64,000 nt of DNA from Stenotrophomonas sp. BIGb0135 (GTDB taxonomy: Bacteria; Pseudomonadota; Gammaproteobacteria; Xanthomonadales; Xanthomonadaceae), in the NCBI RefSeq assembly GCF_024810105.1, contig NZ_JANUDX010000005.1, positions 124,001 through 188,000 of the forward strand, in the 5' to 3' direction. Positions 48,497-57,077 of this stretch are shown piece by piece. Under the pieces are notes generated by a model. That model had not been told where the DNA came from. It saw nothing but the letters and a program-made list of their open reading frames with translations, and did no database searches. Every line of letters starts with the position of its first letter. Within the stretch, counting starts at the first letter, position 1. Position numbers and translations under genes: made by a program.

Positions 48497-49748
48497 GGAT
48501 GGCCTCGCGCGCATCGCGCGGCAGGGTGATGGTGGCGGCCACGCCGCTGGGGAAGTTGGACACGATGGCCACGCCGGCGCGCTCGCCGCAGGTCAGGCGC
48601 AGGCGCTCGCGCAGGTTCTTCAGGCCGATGCCGGTACCACTGCTGCCGCCCTGGCCGAAGCCAAGGCCGTCGTCGGCCACGGTGAGGGTGACATGGTCAT
48701 CGAAGGCGCGCGCGATGATCCACACCGTGCCGCCACCGGGCTTGGGTTCCAGCCCGTGCTTGATCGCATTCTCCACCAGGGTCTGCAGGGCCATCGACGG
48801 CAGTGGCAGCCCGAGCAGCGCCGGCGGCACGTCCACCTGCAGCGCCAGCCGCGCCCCCATGCGGATCTTCAGGATTTCCAGGTAGGCCTGGGTGCGTTCC
48901 AGTTCCACGCCCAGGGTGGACATCGACTCGTCGACACTGGGCAGCGAGCTGCGCAGGTACTGGATGAGGTGGCCCAGCATCTGGTCGGCACGCGGCGGGT
49001 CGGTGCGGGTCAGCACCTGTGCGTTGGCCAGGGTGTTGTAGAGGAAGTGCGGTTCCACCTGGGCGTGCAGCAGGTTGAGCTTGGCTACCGAGAGTTCTTT
49101 TTCGGTCGCGGTCTGTTCGGCGGCGGCCTGCTCGTCGCGGCGCTGCTCGGACACACGGCGGGTGATCGCGCGGGTGACCGCTTCGGCGTTTTCATGGTTG
49201 CTGCCCTCGTCCACCGCCAGCAGGTCGGCCCAGACCCCGGCGTCCGGCTCGAACAGCAGGGTGACACTGCTGGTGCCCTGCCCCGGGGTCACCGTGGCCA
49301 GCACGCTGTTGCGGCGGATCGCCAGCCGTGCCGGCAGGTTCCAGCGCGATGGCGGGCGGCCGTTGTAGGGGTCCACGCGGCGCACGCAGGCCCGCACCTG
49401 CAGGCTGCCGGCGGCGCTTTCGATGTTTTCCACGCGGGGCAGTTCGGCGATGGCTTTTTCCACCAGCGCAAACGCCGGGCCGGCGTCCATCGGCAGTTCG
49501 ATCTGGCGACGCTGGCGGCTGGACAGGGTGGTGCCGTCCAGGCGACCGGCAATCAACCAGACCCGGCGGATATGGGTGATGCAGCTGCCGATCGCGGTGA
49601 CCACCAGGAACATCGCCAGCAGCCCGAAGACCCAACCGGGGCCGTCGTCCATGCCGCTGAAGATGCCACTCCAGACGAAGCCGGCCACGACGATGGCGGC
49701 GGCCCAGGCCAACAGGATGCGGAGAATCAGAGCGAGGCTGGCGAACAC
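48486..49748 (-). CDS. Sensor histidine kinase, LytS/AlgZ type
   Basis: The 420-aa protein has two TM helices near the N-terminus (about 5-25 and 35-58), a middle region without a named sensor domain, a His_kinase domain with the phospho-His in 'AQVEPHFLYNTLANAQVL', and an HATPase domain ('LVENAIKHGLEP', 'ADDGLGFG', 'GTGIGLKNLRERL'). I use the GTG at 49748 as start, at the edge of the first TM helix; no ATG lies near. It precedes and overlaps its LytTR regulator. Confidence 0.9.
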   Translation of the reverse strand: MFASLALILRILLAWAAAIVVAGFVWSGIFSGMDDGPGWVFGLLAMFLVVTAIGSCITHIRRVWLIAGRLDGTTLSSRQRRQIELPMDAGPAFALVEKAIAELPRVENIESAAGSLQVRACVRRVDPYNGRPPSRWNLPARLAIRRNSVLATVTPGQGTSSVTLLFEPDAGVWADLLAVDEGSNHENAEAVTRAITRRVSEQRRDEQAAAEQTATEKELSVAKLNLLHAQVEPHFLYNTLANAQVLTRTDPPRADQMLGHLIQYLRSSLPSVDESMSTLGVELERTQAYLEILKIRMGARLALQVDVPPALLGLPLPSMALQTLVENAIKHGLEPKPGGGTVWIIARAFDDHVTLTVADDGLGFGQGGSSGTGIGLKNLRERLRLTCGERAGVAIVSNFPSGVAATITLPRDAREAIHAA

Positions 49749-49945
49749 GGCGGCGTCTTCACATAGGGAGTGAGGCGAGCATAGCCCTGCCACCAGCGGG
49801 AACAAGCGGCATGCGACGAAGGCGGGGAATGCGGGGATGAAGCCGGCCAGCGGCCGGCCGCAGCCGTGTCGATGGCTGCGGCTGGGCACCCGCCCCGCGC
49901 CGGGGGGGCCGCGCGCCCCGCCGGCGGTACCGGCGGGGCAGTGGG

Positions 49946-51595
49946 TCAGTTGCGCTCGGCGGCGCTGGCATCGCGCGGGGCGCGGAACTGGGAATCATTG
50001 CTCCAGTTCGGCCAGGCCCGCGCGTTGGCCAACTGGTTGCCCAGCGTGTACAGCACTTCCAGGTCGCGCGAGGCACCGGCGAAGGTCCAGTCCGGCTGCC
50101 ACTGGTCGCCCTGCTGGTGGTAGCGCTTGGCGGTGTAGTCATCCGAGGCGGCCTTGCCCGCGGCCACGCCGCCGTCCACCCAGTCCTGCCCGGCCGAGTA
50201 CGACACCGCCGGCACGCCGCGCTTGGCGAACGGGAAGTGGTCCGAGCGGAAGAACAGGCCGGCTTCCGGCTTCGGGTCCGGGGTGTAGCGGATGTCCCAG
50301 CCCTTGGCCACGTCCTTGAGCTGGTCCAGCAGTTCCAGCTTGGCCGACCCGTAGATGCCGAAGTCGCGCGACGGGCCGAACGGCGCCATGCCGTCCATGT
50401 TGATCACCGCCACGGTCTTGCTCAGCGGGTACAGCGGATGGCTGGCGTAGTACTCCGAGCCGAGCAGGCCCTTTTCCTCGGCGGTGACCGCCAGGAACAG
50501 CACCGACCGCTCCGGGCGCTTGCCCTTGGCAAAGCCGCGGGCCAGTTCGACCAGCGAGGCGGTGCCGCTGGCGTTGTCCAGCGCGCCGTTGAAGATGGTG
50601 TCGCCGGTGGCGTCGGGCTTGCCCACGCCGATGTGGTCCCAGTGCGCGCTGTACACCACGGTCTCGTCCGGATGCCGGCTGCCTTCCAGGCGCGCGGCCA
50701 CGTTGTGCGAGGTGATCACCTCGGTCTTGACCGCGTATTTGGCCGAGAAGGTCTCGCCCTTGAGCTCGACCGGCTTGAAATCGCGGCGCTGGGCCTGCGC
50801 CTTGAGCGCCTCGAAATCCAGCCCCGCGCGCTTGAACAGGTCCACCGCCAGGTCACGCTGGATCCAGCCTTCCAGCAGCGGGTGGGCCTCGGCGGGCTTG
50901 TCGCGGACCACATCGAACATGGTGTTGGTGTTGGAACCGGCCACCGTGGCCCAGCCGTAGGAGGCCGGGGCGGTCTCGTGCACGATCAGCACGCCGAGCG
51001 CGCCCTGGCGCGCGCCTTCTTCGTACTTGTAGGTCCAGCGCCCGTAATAGGTCATGCCCTTGCCGTCGAAGTCGCCCTGGCCGCTCTCGAAGTCGGGGTC
51101 GTTGATCAGCACGACGGCGATCTTGCCCTTCAGGTCCACGCCCTTGAAGTCGTCCCAGTCGCGCTCGCCGGCCTTGACGCCATAGCCGAGGAACACCAGC
51201 GGCGCGTTCCTGATGTCCACCTCGCTGGCACCGTTCATCGCGGCACGCACGGCGATTTCCTTGCCCTGGCTCAGCGCCTGCGGCGTGCCCTTGCTGGTCA
51301 GCGACAGGCTCGGCGTGCCGACGATATCGCCCTTGAGCAGCGGCACGGCCTGGGTCCACAGGCGCTTGCCGTCCTTGAGGTCGCCGCCCGGCTGCAGGCC
51401 CGCCGCGGCGAACTGCCGGCTCAGGAAGGCGATGGTCTTTTCTTCGCCGGCGGTGGCCGGCGAGCGCCCCTCGTAGGCGTCGGAGGCCAGCTCCTTGACG
51501 TCGGCGGAGATCCGCGCGCCATCGAATTTGGGGGTGGCGGCCATCAAGGCCGACGACACCGACAACGCCAACAGGCTGATTACCACACGCTTCAC
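49946..51595 (-). CDS. M28-family zinc aminopeptidase, secreted
   Basis: The 549-aa protein has a signal peptide ('KRVVISLLALSVSSALMAA'), a PA domain inserted around residues 130-260, and an M28 catalytic domain. Metal ligands are seen in 'YSAHWDHIGVG' (His), 'NGALDNASG' (Asp), 'VTAEEKGLLGS' (Glu-Glu), 'VINMDGM' (Asp) and 'SDHFPFAKRG' (His), a full co-catalytic set. The GTG at 51595 has GAGG upstream at good spacing and yields a clean signal peptide; the ATG at 51607 is the alternative. It probably trims peptides in the periplasm or outside. Confidence 0.93.
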   Translation of the reverse strand: MKRVVISLLALSVSSALMAATPKFDGARISADVKELASDAYEGRSPATAGEEKTIAFLSRQFAAAGLQPGGDLKDGKRLWTQAVPLLKGDIVGTPSLSLTSKGTPQALSQGKEIAVRAAMNGASEVDIRNAPLVFLGYGVKAGERDWDDFKGVDLKGKIAVVLINDPDFESGQGDFDGKGMTYYGRWTYKYEEGARQGALGVLIVHETAPASYGWATVAGSNTNTMFDVVRDKPAEAHPLLEGWIQRDLAVDLFKRAGLDFEALKAQAQRRDFKPVELKGETFSAKYAVKTEVITSHNVAARLEGSRHPDETVVYSAHWDHIGVGKPDATGDTIFNGALDNASGTASLVELARGFAKGKRPERSVLFLAVTAEEKGLLGSEYYASHPLYPLSKTVAVINMDGMAPFGPSRDFGIYGSAKLELLDQLKDVAKGWDIRYTPDPKPEAGLFFRSDHFPFAKRGVPAVSYSAGQDWVDGGVAAGKAASDDYTAKRYHQQGDQWQPDWTFAGASRDLEVLYTLGNQLANARAWPNWSNDSQFRAPRDASAAERN

Positions 51596-51664
51596 GCTGC
51601 ACCTCATGACTGACCGACAATCGTACGAGTGTAGGCCAGCGCCGTCGCCCGGTGCAGTGCCCCT

Positions 51665-52918
51665 CTACACGGCCGCCGCGCGCGCCAGCAGCAGGGCCTT
51701 CTCGCGGCCGTTGGCGGTCAGCGCGGCGGCACGTTCGAATGCGGCCCGTGCCTGCTCGGGCCGCCCCAATTGGGCCAACAGGTCGCCCTGCACCGCCGCC
51801 AGTGGCGCGTAGTCGCGCAGGCGGGCATCGGCACCCAACTGCTCGACCAGCGGCCAGGCCGCCGCTGCGCCCTGCGCCCGCGACACCGCGACGGCGCGGT
51901 TGAGCTCGACCACCGGCGACGGCTGCCGTTCGGCAAGCCGCGCGTACAACGTCGCCATCCGCGTCCAGTCGGTGTCCTCGCTGCGGCGCGCACGCGCGTG
52001 GCACTCGGCGATGGCGGCCTGCAGCACGTAGGGATCATCGCCTCCCCCCAGCGCCACCGCCTGCTGCAGTGCCGCCTGGCCGCGCGCGATCTGCAGCCAG
52101 TCCCACCGCGCGCGGTCCTGGTCGGGTAACAGGATCGGGGCACCGCCGGCATCGGTGCGCGCGGCAAGCCGCGAGGCCTGCAGTTCCATCAGCGCCAGCA
52201 GGCCCTGTACCTGTGGCCAGGTCGACAGGCGATGGGCCAGCACGCGGCCCAGCCGCAATGCCTCGTCGCATAACGCCGGGCGCATCCAGTCATCGCCGGC
52301 ACTGGCCGCGTAGCCCTCGTTGAAGATCAGGTAGACCACCTCCAGCACCGAGGCCAGCCGCTCCGGCAGGGCGGCCTGGCGCGGCACGTCAAACGGCACG
52401 TTCTTCTGCGCCAGCGTGCGCTTGGCGCGCACGATGCGCTGGGCGATGGTGGGTTCCGGGGCCAGGAAGGCGCGCGCGATCTCGTCGGTGGTCAGCCCGC
52501 CAAGCAGGCGCAGGGTGAGTGCCACGCGCGCATCGGCCGCCAGCACCGGGTGGCAGGCCACGAACATCAGCCGCAGCAGGTCATCGCCGATGTCGTCTTC
52601 CAGCACTGCGCTGTCGTCCGGCGCGGGCAGCGGCAGCGGTTCCAGCGCACTGCCGTGCAGCGCATGCTGGCCGGCCACGCGCTGGTGCTGGCGCAGCACG
52701 TCGATGGCACGGTTGCGCGCGGTGGTCATCAGCCACGCTCCGGGGTTGTCCGGGATGCCGTGCGCGGGCCAACGCTCCAGCGCGGCCAGCCAGGTGTCCT
52801 GGGCCAGTTCTTCGGCACGTCCTACATCGCCGCGCAGCATCCGCGCCAGGCGTGCGATCAGGGCCGGCGATTCCATCCGCCAGAGCGTGTCCAATCGTTG
52901 CGAAAGCGCGGTGTCCAT
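51665..52918 (-). CDS. ECF42-type RNA polymerase sigma factor with C-terminal TPR-like extension
   Basis: The 417-aa protein has sigma region 2 (about 12-85, 'AEELAQDTWLAALERWP'), region 4 (about 125-175, 'LGGLTTDEIARAFLAPEPTIAQRIVRAKR') and a long C-terminal helical extension of about 240 residues ('VLEVVYLIFNEGYAAS', later TPR-like 'AAVQGDLLAQLGRPEQARAAFERA'). This is the layout of ECF42 factors, which lack an anti-sigma gene and neighbour DGPF/YCII genes. Here two VOC genes and a YCII/DGPF gene precede it on the same strand. A TGTCGA-type promoter is present before that group. What activates it is unknown. Confidence 0.9.
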   Translation of the reverse strand: MDTALSQRLDTLWRMESPALIARLARMLRGDVGRAEELAQDTWLAALERWPAHGIPDNPGAWLMTTARNRAIDVLRQHQRVAGQHALHGSALEPLPLPAPDDSAVLEDDIGDDLLRLMFVACHPVLAADARVALTLRLLGGLTTDEIARAFLAPEPTIAQRIVRAKRTLAQKNVPFDVPRQAALPERLASVLEVVYLIFNEGYAASAGDDWMRPALCDEALRLGRVLAHRLSTWPQVQGLLALMELQASRLAARTDAGGAPILLPDQDRARWDWLQIARGQAALQQAVALGGGDDPYVLQAAIAECHARARRSEDTDWTRMATLYARLAERQPSPVVELNRAVAVSRAQGAAAAWPLVEQLGADARLRDYAPLAAVQGDLLAQLGRPEQARAAFERAAALTANGREKALLLARAAAV

Positions 52919-52979
52919 GCGCGGATCAGAGCATCGGCGGCGGCCTGGCACAAGCCCGCCGCCATCGCCCCCGTCGGCC

Positions 52980-53387
52980 TTATCCCGGCTCGCCATCCAT
53001 GTGCGCGATTTCCCACAGGTGGCCATCCAGGTCCTGGAAGCCGCGCTGGTACATGAACCCATAGTCGCGCGCCGGCATCGGTTCGCTCGCCCCGGCCGTG
53101 AGCGCCGCGTCCACCAGCGCGTCGACCGCGTTACGACTCTCCGCCGACAGGCAGGTGATCACCTCGGTGCTGCTGCGTGCATCGCTGATCGGCTTGGGCG
53201 TGAACCCGCTGAAGAAGGGCTCCACCAGCAGCATGACGAAGATGCTGTCGCTGATGATCATGCAGGCCGCATTCTCATTGGTGAAGGTGGGGTTGAAGGC
53301 GTAACCCAGCGCCGCGAAGAAGGCCTTGGAGGCCTCCAGGTCGCGCACGGGAAGGTTGACGAAGATCATCTGCAGCGGTGCGGTCAT
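52980..53387 (-). CDS. VOC-family (glyoxalase/bleomycin-resistance fold) protein
   Basis: The 135-aa protein has the paired beta-alpha-beta-beta-beta modules of VOC proteins: 'MIFVNLPVRDLEASKAFFAALGYAF' and 'RGFQDLDGHLWEIAHMD', the latter with the metal-type Glu. AAGGAA precedes the ATG. It lies 61 bp upstream of the ECF42 sigma gene and 21 bp downstream of another VOC gene, so it belongs to the sigma cluster. Substrate unknown. Confidence 0.9.
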   Translation of the reverse strand: MTAPLQMIFVNLPVRDLEASKAFFAALGYAFNPTFTNENAACMIISDSIFVMLLVEPFFSGFTPKPISDARSSTEVITCLSAESRNAVDALVDAALTAGASEPMPARDYGFMYQRGFQDLDGHLWEIAHMDGEPG

Positions 53388-53408
53388 GGTGTCGTTCCTT
53401 GGCGGGGC

Positions 53409-53831
53409 TCAGGGCTGTTTCATGCAGTTGACCATCCACGGCTTGCCGTAACGGTCGATCAGGAAGCCCCAGCGATGCGCCCAGAACGTCTCGCCGATCG
53501 GCATCTTGACCTCGCCGCCGTCGGCCAAGGCCTTGAACACGCGCTCGGCCTCTTCCACCGTGTCCACATCGATGTTGATGGTGGTGCTGTTCTCGCCACC
53601 GCTGGACGGGCCATCGGCGGCCATCAGGATCGCGCCGCCCACCTCCAGCTGGCTGTGGGCCACGTGGTCGAGCGTCTCCGGCGGCATCTCGCCGCAGCCC
53701 TCGGCGCCCTCCATGGGCGGCATGTCGCGGTACTTCATCTCCGAGGTGACCTCGCCGCCGAGCACCTGCGCGTAGAAGGCCATCGCCTCGTGGGTCTTGC
53801 CGTTGAAGCCAAGGAACGGAATCAGTTTCAT
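53409..53831 (-). CDS. VOC-family PhnB-like protein
   Basis: The 140-aa protein starts 'MKLIPFLGFNGKTHEAMAFYAQVLGGEV' and contains 'MPIGETFWAHRWGFLIDRYGKPWMVNC', the pattern of PhnB/YjdN-like VOC proteins annotated as 3-demethylubiquinone methyltransferase-like. These are single-domain metalloenzyme-fold proteins of unclear reaction. GGAG lies 7 nt before the ATG. It sits between the YCII gene (24 bp) and the other VOC gene (21 bp). Confidence 0.9.
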   Translation of the reverse strand: MKLIPFLGFNGKTHEAMAFYAQVLGGEVTSEMKYRDMPPMEGAEGCGEMPPETLDHVAHSQLEVGGAILMAADGPSSGGENSTTINIDVDTVEEAERVFKALADGGEVKMPIGETFWAHRWGFLIDRYGKPWMVNCMKQP

Positions 53832-53855
53832 GGGTGTGCTCCAGGGAGAAATGGG

Positions 53856-54275
53856 TCAGTCGGCGGCGCCGATCTGCTCGCGCAGACGCTGTTCCTGCGC
53901 CTGTAGTTCCGGGGTGAAGGCGGCGCCGAAATCCTCGGGACTGAGGATCGGGCGCAGTTCGACCACATCGCCGGGGGCGAACGGGGCGCGCTTGAGCCAT
54001 TCGGTGGCCTCGTCCAGCGACCGCACCTGCCAGAGCCAGAATCCGCAGACCAGCTCGCGGGTCTCGGCGAACGGGCCGTCGATCACCCGTGGCGGCTCGC
54101 TGCCGAAGGCCACGCGACGGGCGCGCGAGGTCGGGTGCAGGCCCTCGCCCGCCAGCATGATCCCGGCCTGCACCAGCTGTTCGTTGTAGGCGCCCATGGC
54201 GCGGATTTCCTGCTCGGTCGGCATCAGGCCGGCCTCGGTTTCCTCGGTCGCCTTGACCAGGACCATCACTTTCAT
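53856..54275 (-). CDS. YCII/DGPF-domain protein of the ECF42 cluster
   Basis: The 139-aa protein begins 'MKVMVLVKATEETEAG' and carries the diagnostic DGPF motif in 'RVIDGPFAETRELVCGFWLWQV', followed by 'VELRPI'. DGPF proteins are dimeric ferredoxin-like folds strongly linked to ECF42 sigma genes. AGGAG lies 6 nt before the ATG. It is the first gene of YCII-VOC-VOC-sigma and follows a candidate ECF promoter. Biochemical role unknown. Confidence 0.92.
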   Translation of the reverse strand: MKVMVLVKATEETEAGLMPTEQEIRAMGAYNEQLVQAGIMLAGEGLHPTSRARRVAFGSEPPRVIDGPFAETRELVCGFWLWQVRSLDEATEWLKRAPFAPGDVVELRPILSPEDFGAAFTPELQAQEQRLREQIGAAD

Positions 54276-54323
54276 CGTTGTCTCCTGCCGGACAGGCCCG
54301 GGACCCGGGCCCTTCATGGAGTA

Positions 54324-54351
54324 CAACGTTGCACCGGCCCCGAAATCGACA
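54324..54351 (-). promoter_or_regulatory. Candidate ECF42-dependent promoter before the YCII gene
   Basis: Reading the minus strand, TGTCGA (54351-54346), a 17-bp spacer and CGTTG (54328-54324) lie about 50 bp before the YCII start. TGTCGA is the -35 element I recall for ECF42 targets, and CGTT is near the reported CG(A/T)C-type -10 element. This suggests autoregulation of the cluster; it is inferred from one site. Confidence 0.55.
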
Positions 54352-54489
54352 CACCGGCGCAAAAAATATTCCGGCGATGCGGTGGGCGCGCCGGGCCGAC
54401 AGCCTGAACGGGCAGGTCCTGTCGCGCTGCAACACCGTCGCTGCGGCGCCTGGGGCATGATGATGGCCCCGTCCCCGGAGCGTTCGGCC

Positions 54490-54888
54490 ATGCAATTCCT
54501 GCTGCTGATCTACATCGATGAAGGCCTGCTGCAGGCCCTGCCCGCCGAGGAATACGACCGCCTGATGCGCGACTGCCTGCAGCACGCCGACGCACTGCAG
54601 GCGGATGGCACGCTGGTGTTGGCCCAGCAACTGGCGCCCGTGGCCAGTGCACGTACACTGCGCACCCGCCAGGGCCAGGCCCGGGTCACCGACGGCCCGT
54701 TCGCCGAAACCCACGAACTGCTGGCCGGCTTCAACCTGATCAACGCGCGCGACCATGCGCAGGCGCTCGCCATCGCCCGGCAGTTCCCGTGGTCGCGCTT
54801 CGGCAGCATCGAAGTGCGTCCCCTTGCCGACATGCAGGCCGAGCGCGCGCGCGTCGGCCTGGAGCGCACGCTTACGGCAACAACGTGA
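54490..54888 (+). CDS. Second YCII/DGPF-domain protein, divergent
   Basis: The 132-aa protein 'MQFLLLIYIDEGLLQALPAEEYDRLM' has the same DGPF signature in 'ARVTDGPFAETHELLAGFNLI' and ends the domain with 'GSIEVRPLADM'. It is a homologue of the gene at 53856, transcribed away from it, so the ECF42 locus has two DGPF proteins with a shared 214-bp promoter region. Its 3' end overlaps the convergent NHL-M23 gene by 17 nt. Function unknown. Confidence 0.9.
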   Translation: MQFLLLIYIDEGLLQALPAEEYDRLMRDCLQHADALQADGTLVLAQQLAPVASARTLRTRQGQARVTDGPFAETHELLAGFNLINARDHAQALAIARQFPWSRFGSIEVRPLADMQAERARVGLERTLTATT

Positions 54889-56953
54889 TCTTCAGCTCGC
54901 GCGCGCCCACGCCTTCGTTGCCGCTGTAGTCGCGCACACTGGCGCGGATCACGTAGTCCCCCGCCGGCAGGGCATCCGGCTGCCAGCGACCGGTCTCCAC
55001 CACGCCATCGCGCACGGTGTTGCTGACCAGGTAGCGGAAGCGGGTGACCGCGCTGCCGTGCACGGTGATGCCGCTGTCCGGCGCATAGGCCACCACGGTG
55101 GCGCTGTTTTCCGGCGGCATGCGGTTGAACACGATGTTGAAGCGCGGCTGCTCGTAGCCCGGCAGCGGCTGGCCCTGCGCGTCGAGGATCTGGTAGCCCA
55201 CCTGGTAGGCGCCCAGGCGTCGGCGCGGCAGGTTGCGGTCTACCTGGTCCCACGCTTCCACCACGATCTGCACGCCCGGCCCCTGGCGCGGCACCGGCAC
55301 GCGTCCGCCGGTGGCGGCCGTGATCGGCTGGTCCAGGTCGTCCAGCAGTTCCACCGCGGTGATGCGCGGGGCGAAGCGGTCGGCATAGCCGGTGAAGCCC
55401 AGCGCCACGGCATTGCGTTCGAAGCCACTGGCACCCACGCTCAGGTGCACGTGCGCCATGCGGTTGATGCTGCCCAGCGGTTCGCCCACGCGGAAGCGGG
55501 TGCCGCGACGGACGCGGATGCGTTCCAGCTTGCCATCCAGGTCCAGCAGTGGCTGCCAGCGCGTGTCGAAGGGCTGCCCGCGTGGGTCGCGCCCGACCTG
55601 CATGTGGATGTACTTCAGCCGCCCCAGCGCCAGGCCCTCGCCCTGCCCGCCCACCGCCCAGCTCGCCGCCGCGCTGTCGACCTTGCCATCGGCGATGGCC
55701 AGCACGCGCTGGCCGACATCACCGCGGATGTCGAAGCCGCCGTGCAGGTGGTGGCGGCTCTCGCCGCTGAAGTTGCCGCGCACCTCGCCCAGCGTGCCCA
55801 CCACTTCATGCCAACCGTCCTGCGGTGCCAGTGGCCAACGGCCTGCGGTGGCCGGCAGGGGCGCGTCCGGCGCCGGGCCGGTCACCGCCGGTGCGGGCGC
55901 ACTGCCATCGGCGGCGGCACGCAGCCGGTGGATGCGGTAGGCCGCCGCGTCCGCCAGGTACAGCCCGCCCTGCGCGTCCAGGGCCACCCCGCTGGGGCGG
56001 GCAAAGCGCGGCTGCGGGGCTACCCCGGCCAGTGCGACCTGGTGGCCCTGCGGGGACACCTGCACCACCTTGCCGTTGATGTCGCCCACGTACAGCACGT
56101 CATCGTGGGTGACCGCCACCGAGAGCGGCCCGCTGAGCACCCCACCGCCGACCACCTGGGTGCGCAGCGTGCCATCGGGGGACAGGCGCCGGATCGCATC
56201 GTTGTACAGGTCGGCGATCAGCAGGTTGCCGTGCGCGTCCAGCGCCAGCGCCACCGGCGTGTCCAGACGTGTTTCCGCGCCGATGCCGTCCACGTTGCCC
56301 GGCGCGTCGCCACCGGCCAGCGTACGCACGTTGCCATCCGGTTCGATCACGCGGATACGGTCGTTGTAGGTGTCGGCCACGTACACGCGGCCGGTCGCAT
56401 CGACGGCCACGCCCATCGGCCCGTCGAAGCGCGCCTGCAGGGCCGCGCCGTCGGCGAACCCCGGCTGGCCATCACCGGCCACGGTGGTCACGTTGCCGTC
56501 GGTGCCGATCCGGCGGATTCGATGGTTGCCGGTATCGGCCACGTAGACGTTGCCCGCCGCATCCAGGGCGATACCCGAGGGCGTGTTGAACTGTGCCTGC
56601 AATGCAGGGCCATCGCGCCAGCCTTCGCCGGTGCCGGCCAGCGTGTCCACGCGCCCGTCCGGATGCAGCCGGCGGATACGGTTGTTGTCGCCCGCGTCGG
56701 CAATGTAGGCAACCCCGTTGCCATCCAGGGCCAGGGCATAGGGGTCGGCGAAGCGTGCCTGCGCGCCGGCGCCGTCGCGCAGGCCATCCACGCCGTCGCC
56801 GGCCGCGGTCTCGATATGCGCCTGCCAGCCCAGTGGGGTCGGTGCCGGGCCGCGTGCCACCGGCGCCTGCACGGCCGTGGGAAGGAAGGTCCACGCCAGC
56901 CCTGCCGCAGTGACCACCACCACCGCCACCACCATCCACTGCCAACGTTTCAT
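54872..56953 (-). CDS. NHL-repeat protein fused to an M23-like peptidase domain
   Basis: The 693-aa protein has an N-terminal TM/signal anchor (about 7-25). About six NHL beta-propeller repeats follow (45-345; 'GNVYVADTGNHRIRRIG', 'GRVYVADTYNDRIRVIE'). A Pro/Ala linker leads to an M23/LytM-like domain (about 385-515) with 'HHLHGGFDIRGDVGQRVLAIADGKV' and 'AHVHLSVG', which supply the His-Asp and HxH zinc ligands. A beta-sandwich C-terminal region ends the protein ('GDYVIRASVRDYSGNEG'). It is probably periplasmic. Wall hydrolysis is plausible, though the domain may be inactive. AAGGA lies 6 nt before the ATG at 56953. Confidence 0.85.
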   Translation of the reverse strand: MKRWQWMVVAVVVVTAAGLAWTFLPTAVQAPVARGPAPTPLGWQAHIETAAGDGVDGLRDGAGAQARFADPYALALDGNGVAYIADAGDNNRIRRLHPDGRVDTLAGTGEGWRDGPALQAQFNTPSGIALDAAGNVYVADTGNHRIRRIGTDGNVTTVAGDGQPGFADGAALQARFDGPMGVAVDATGRVYVADTYNDRIRVIEPDGNVRTLAGGDAPGNVDGIGAETRLDTPVALALDAHGNLLIADLYNDAIRRLSPDGTLRTQVVGGGVLSGPLSVAVTHDDVLYVGDINGKVVQVSPQGHQVALAGVAPQPRFARPSGVALDAQGGLYLADAAAYRIHRLRAAADGSAPAPAVTGPAPDAPLPATAGRWPLAPQDGWHEVVGTLGEVRGNFSGESRHHLHGGFDIRGDVGQRVLAIADGKVDSAAASWAVGGQGEGLALGRLKYIHMQVGRDPRGQPFDTRWQPLLDLDGKLERIRVRRGTRFRVGEPLGSINRMAHVHLSVGASGFERNAVALGFTGYADRFAPRITAVELLDDLDQPITAATGGRVPVPRQGPGVQIVVEAWDQVDRNLPRRRLGAYQVGYQILDAQGQPLPGYEQPRFNIVFNRMPPENSATVVAYAPDSGITVHGSAVTRFRYLVSNTVRDGVVETGRWQPDALPAGDYVIRASVRDYSGNEGVGARELKITLLP

Positions 56954-57077
56954 TGCGTTCCTTGCATGCATCCGGGCCACGACCTTAAACGTTGCCCGTA
57001 CGCGTGCAAACCCCTTGCGCTTGTGTCACCCCGGTGTTCCGGGTTCAATCGTCGTTCTCTCCACGGAAGGATGATCC

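Noticed and set aside
57037-57051. tRNA T-arm, because GGGTTCAATCG resembles a T-loop
   Set aside because: No acceptor, D-arm or anticodon stem is found around it or around the second copy at 58633; it is a shared leader of duplicated genes.
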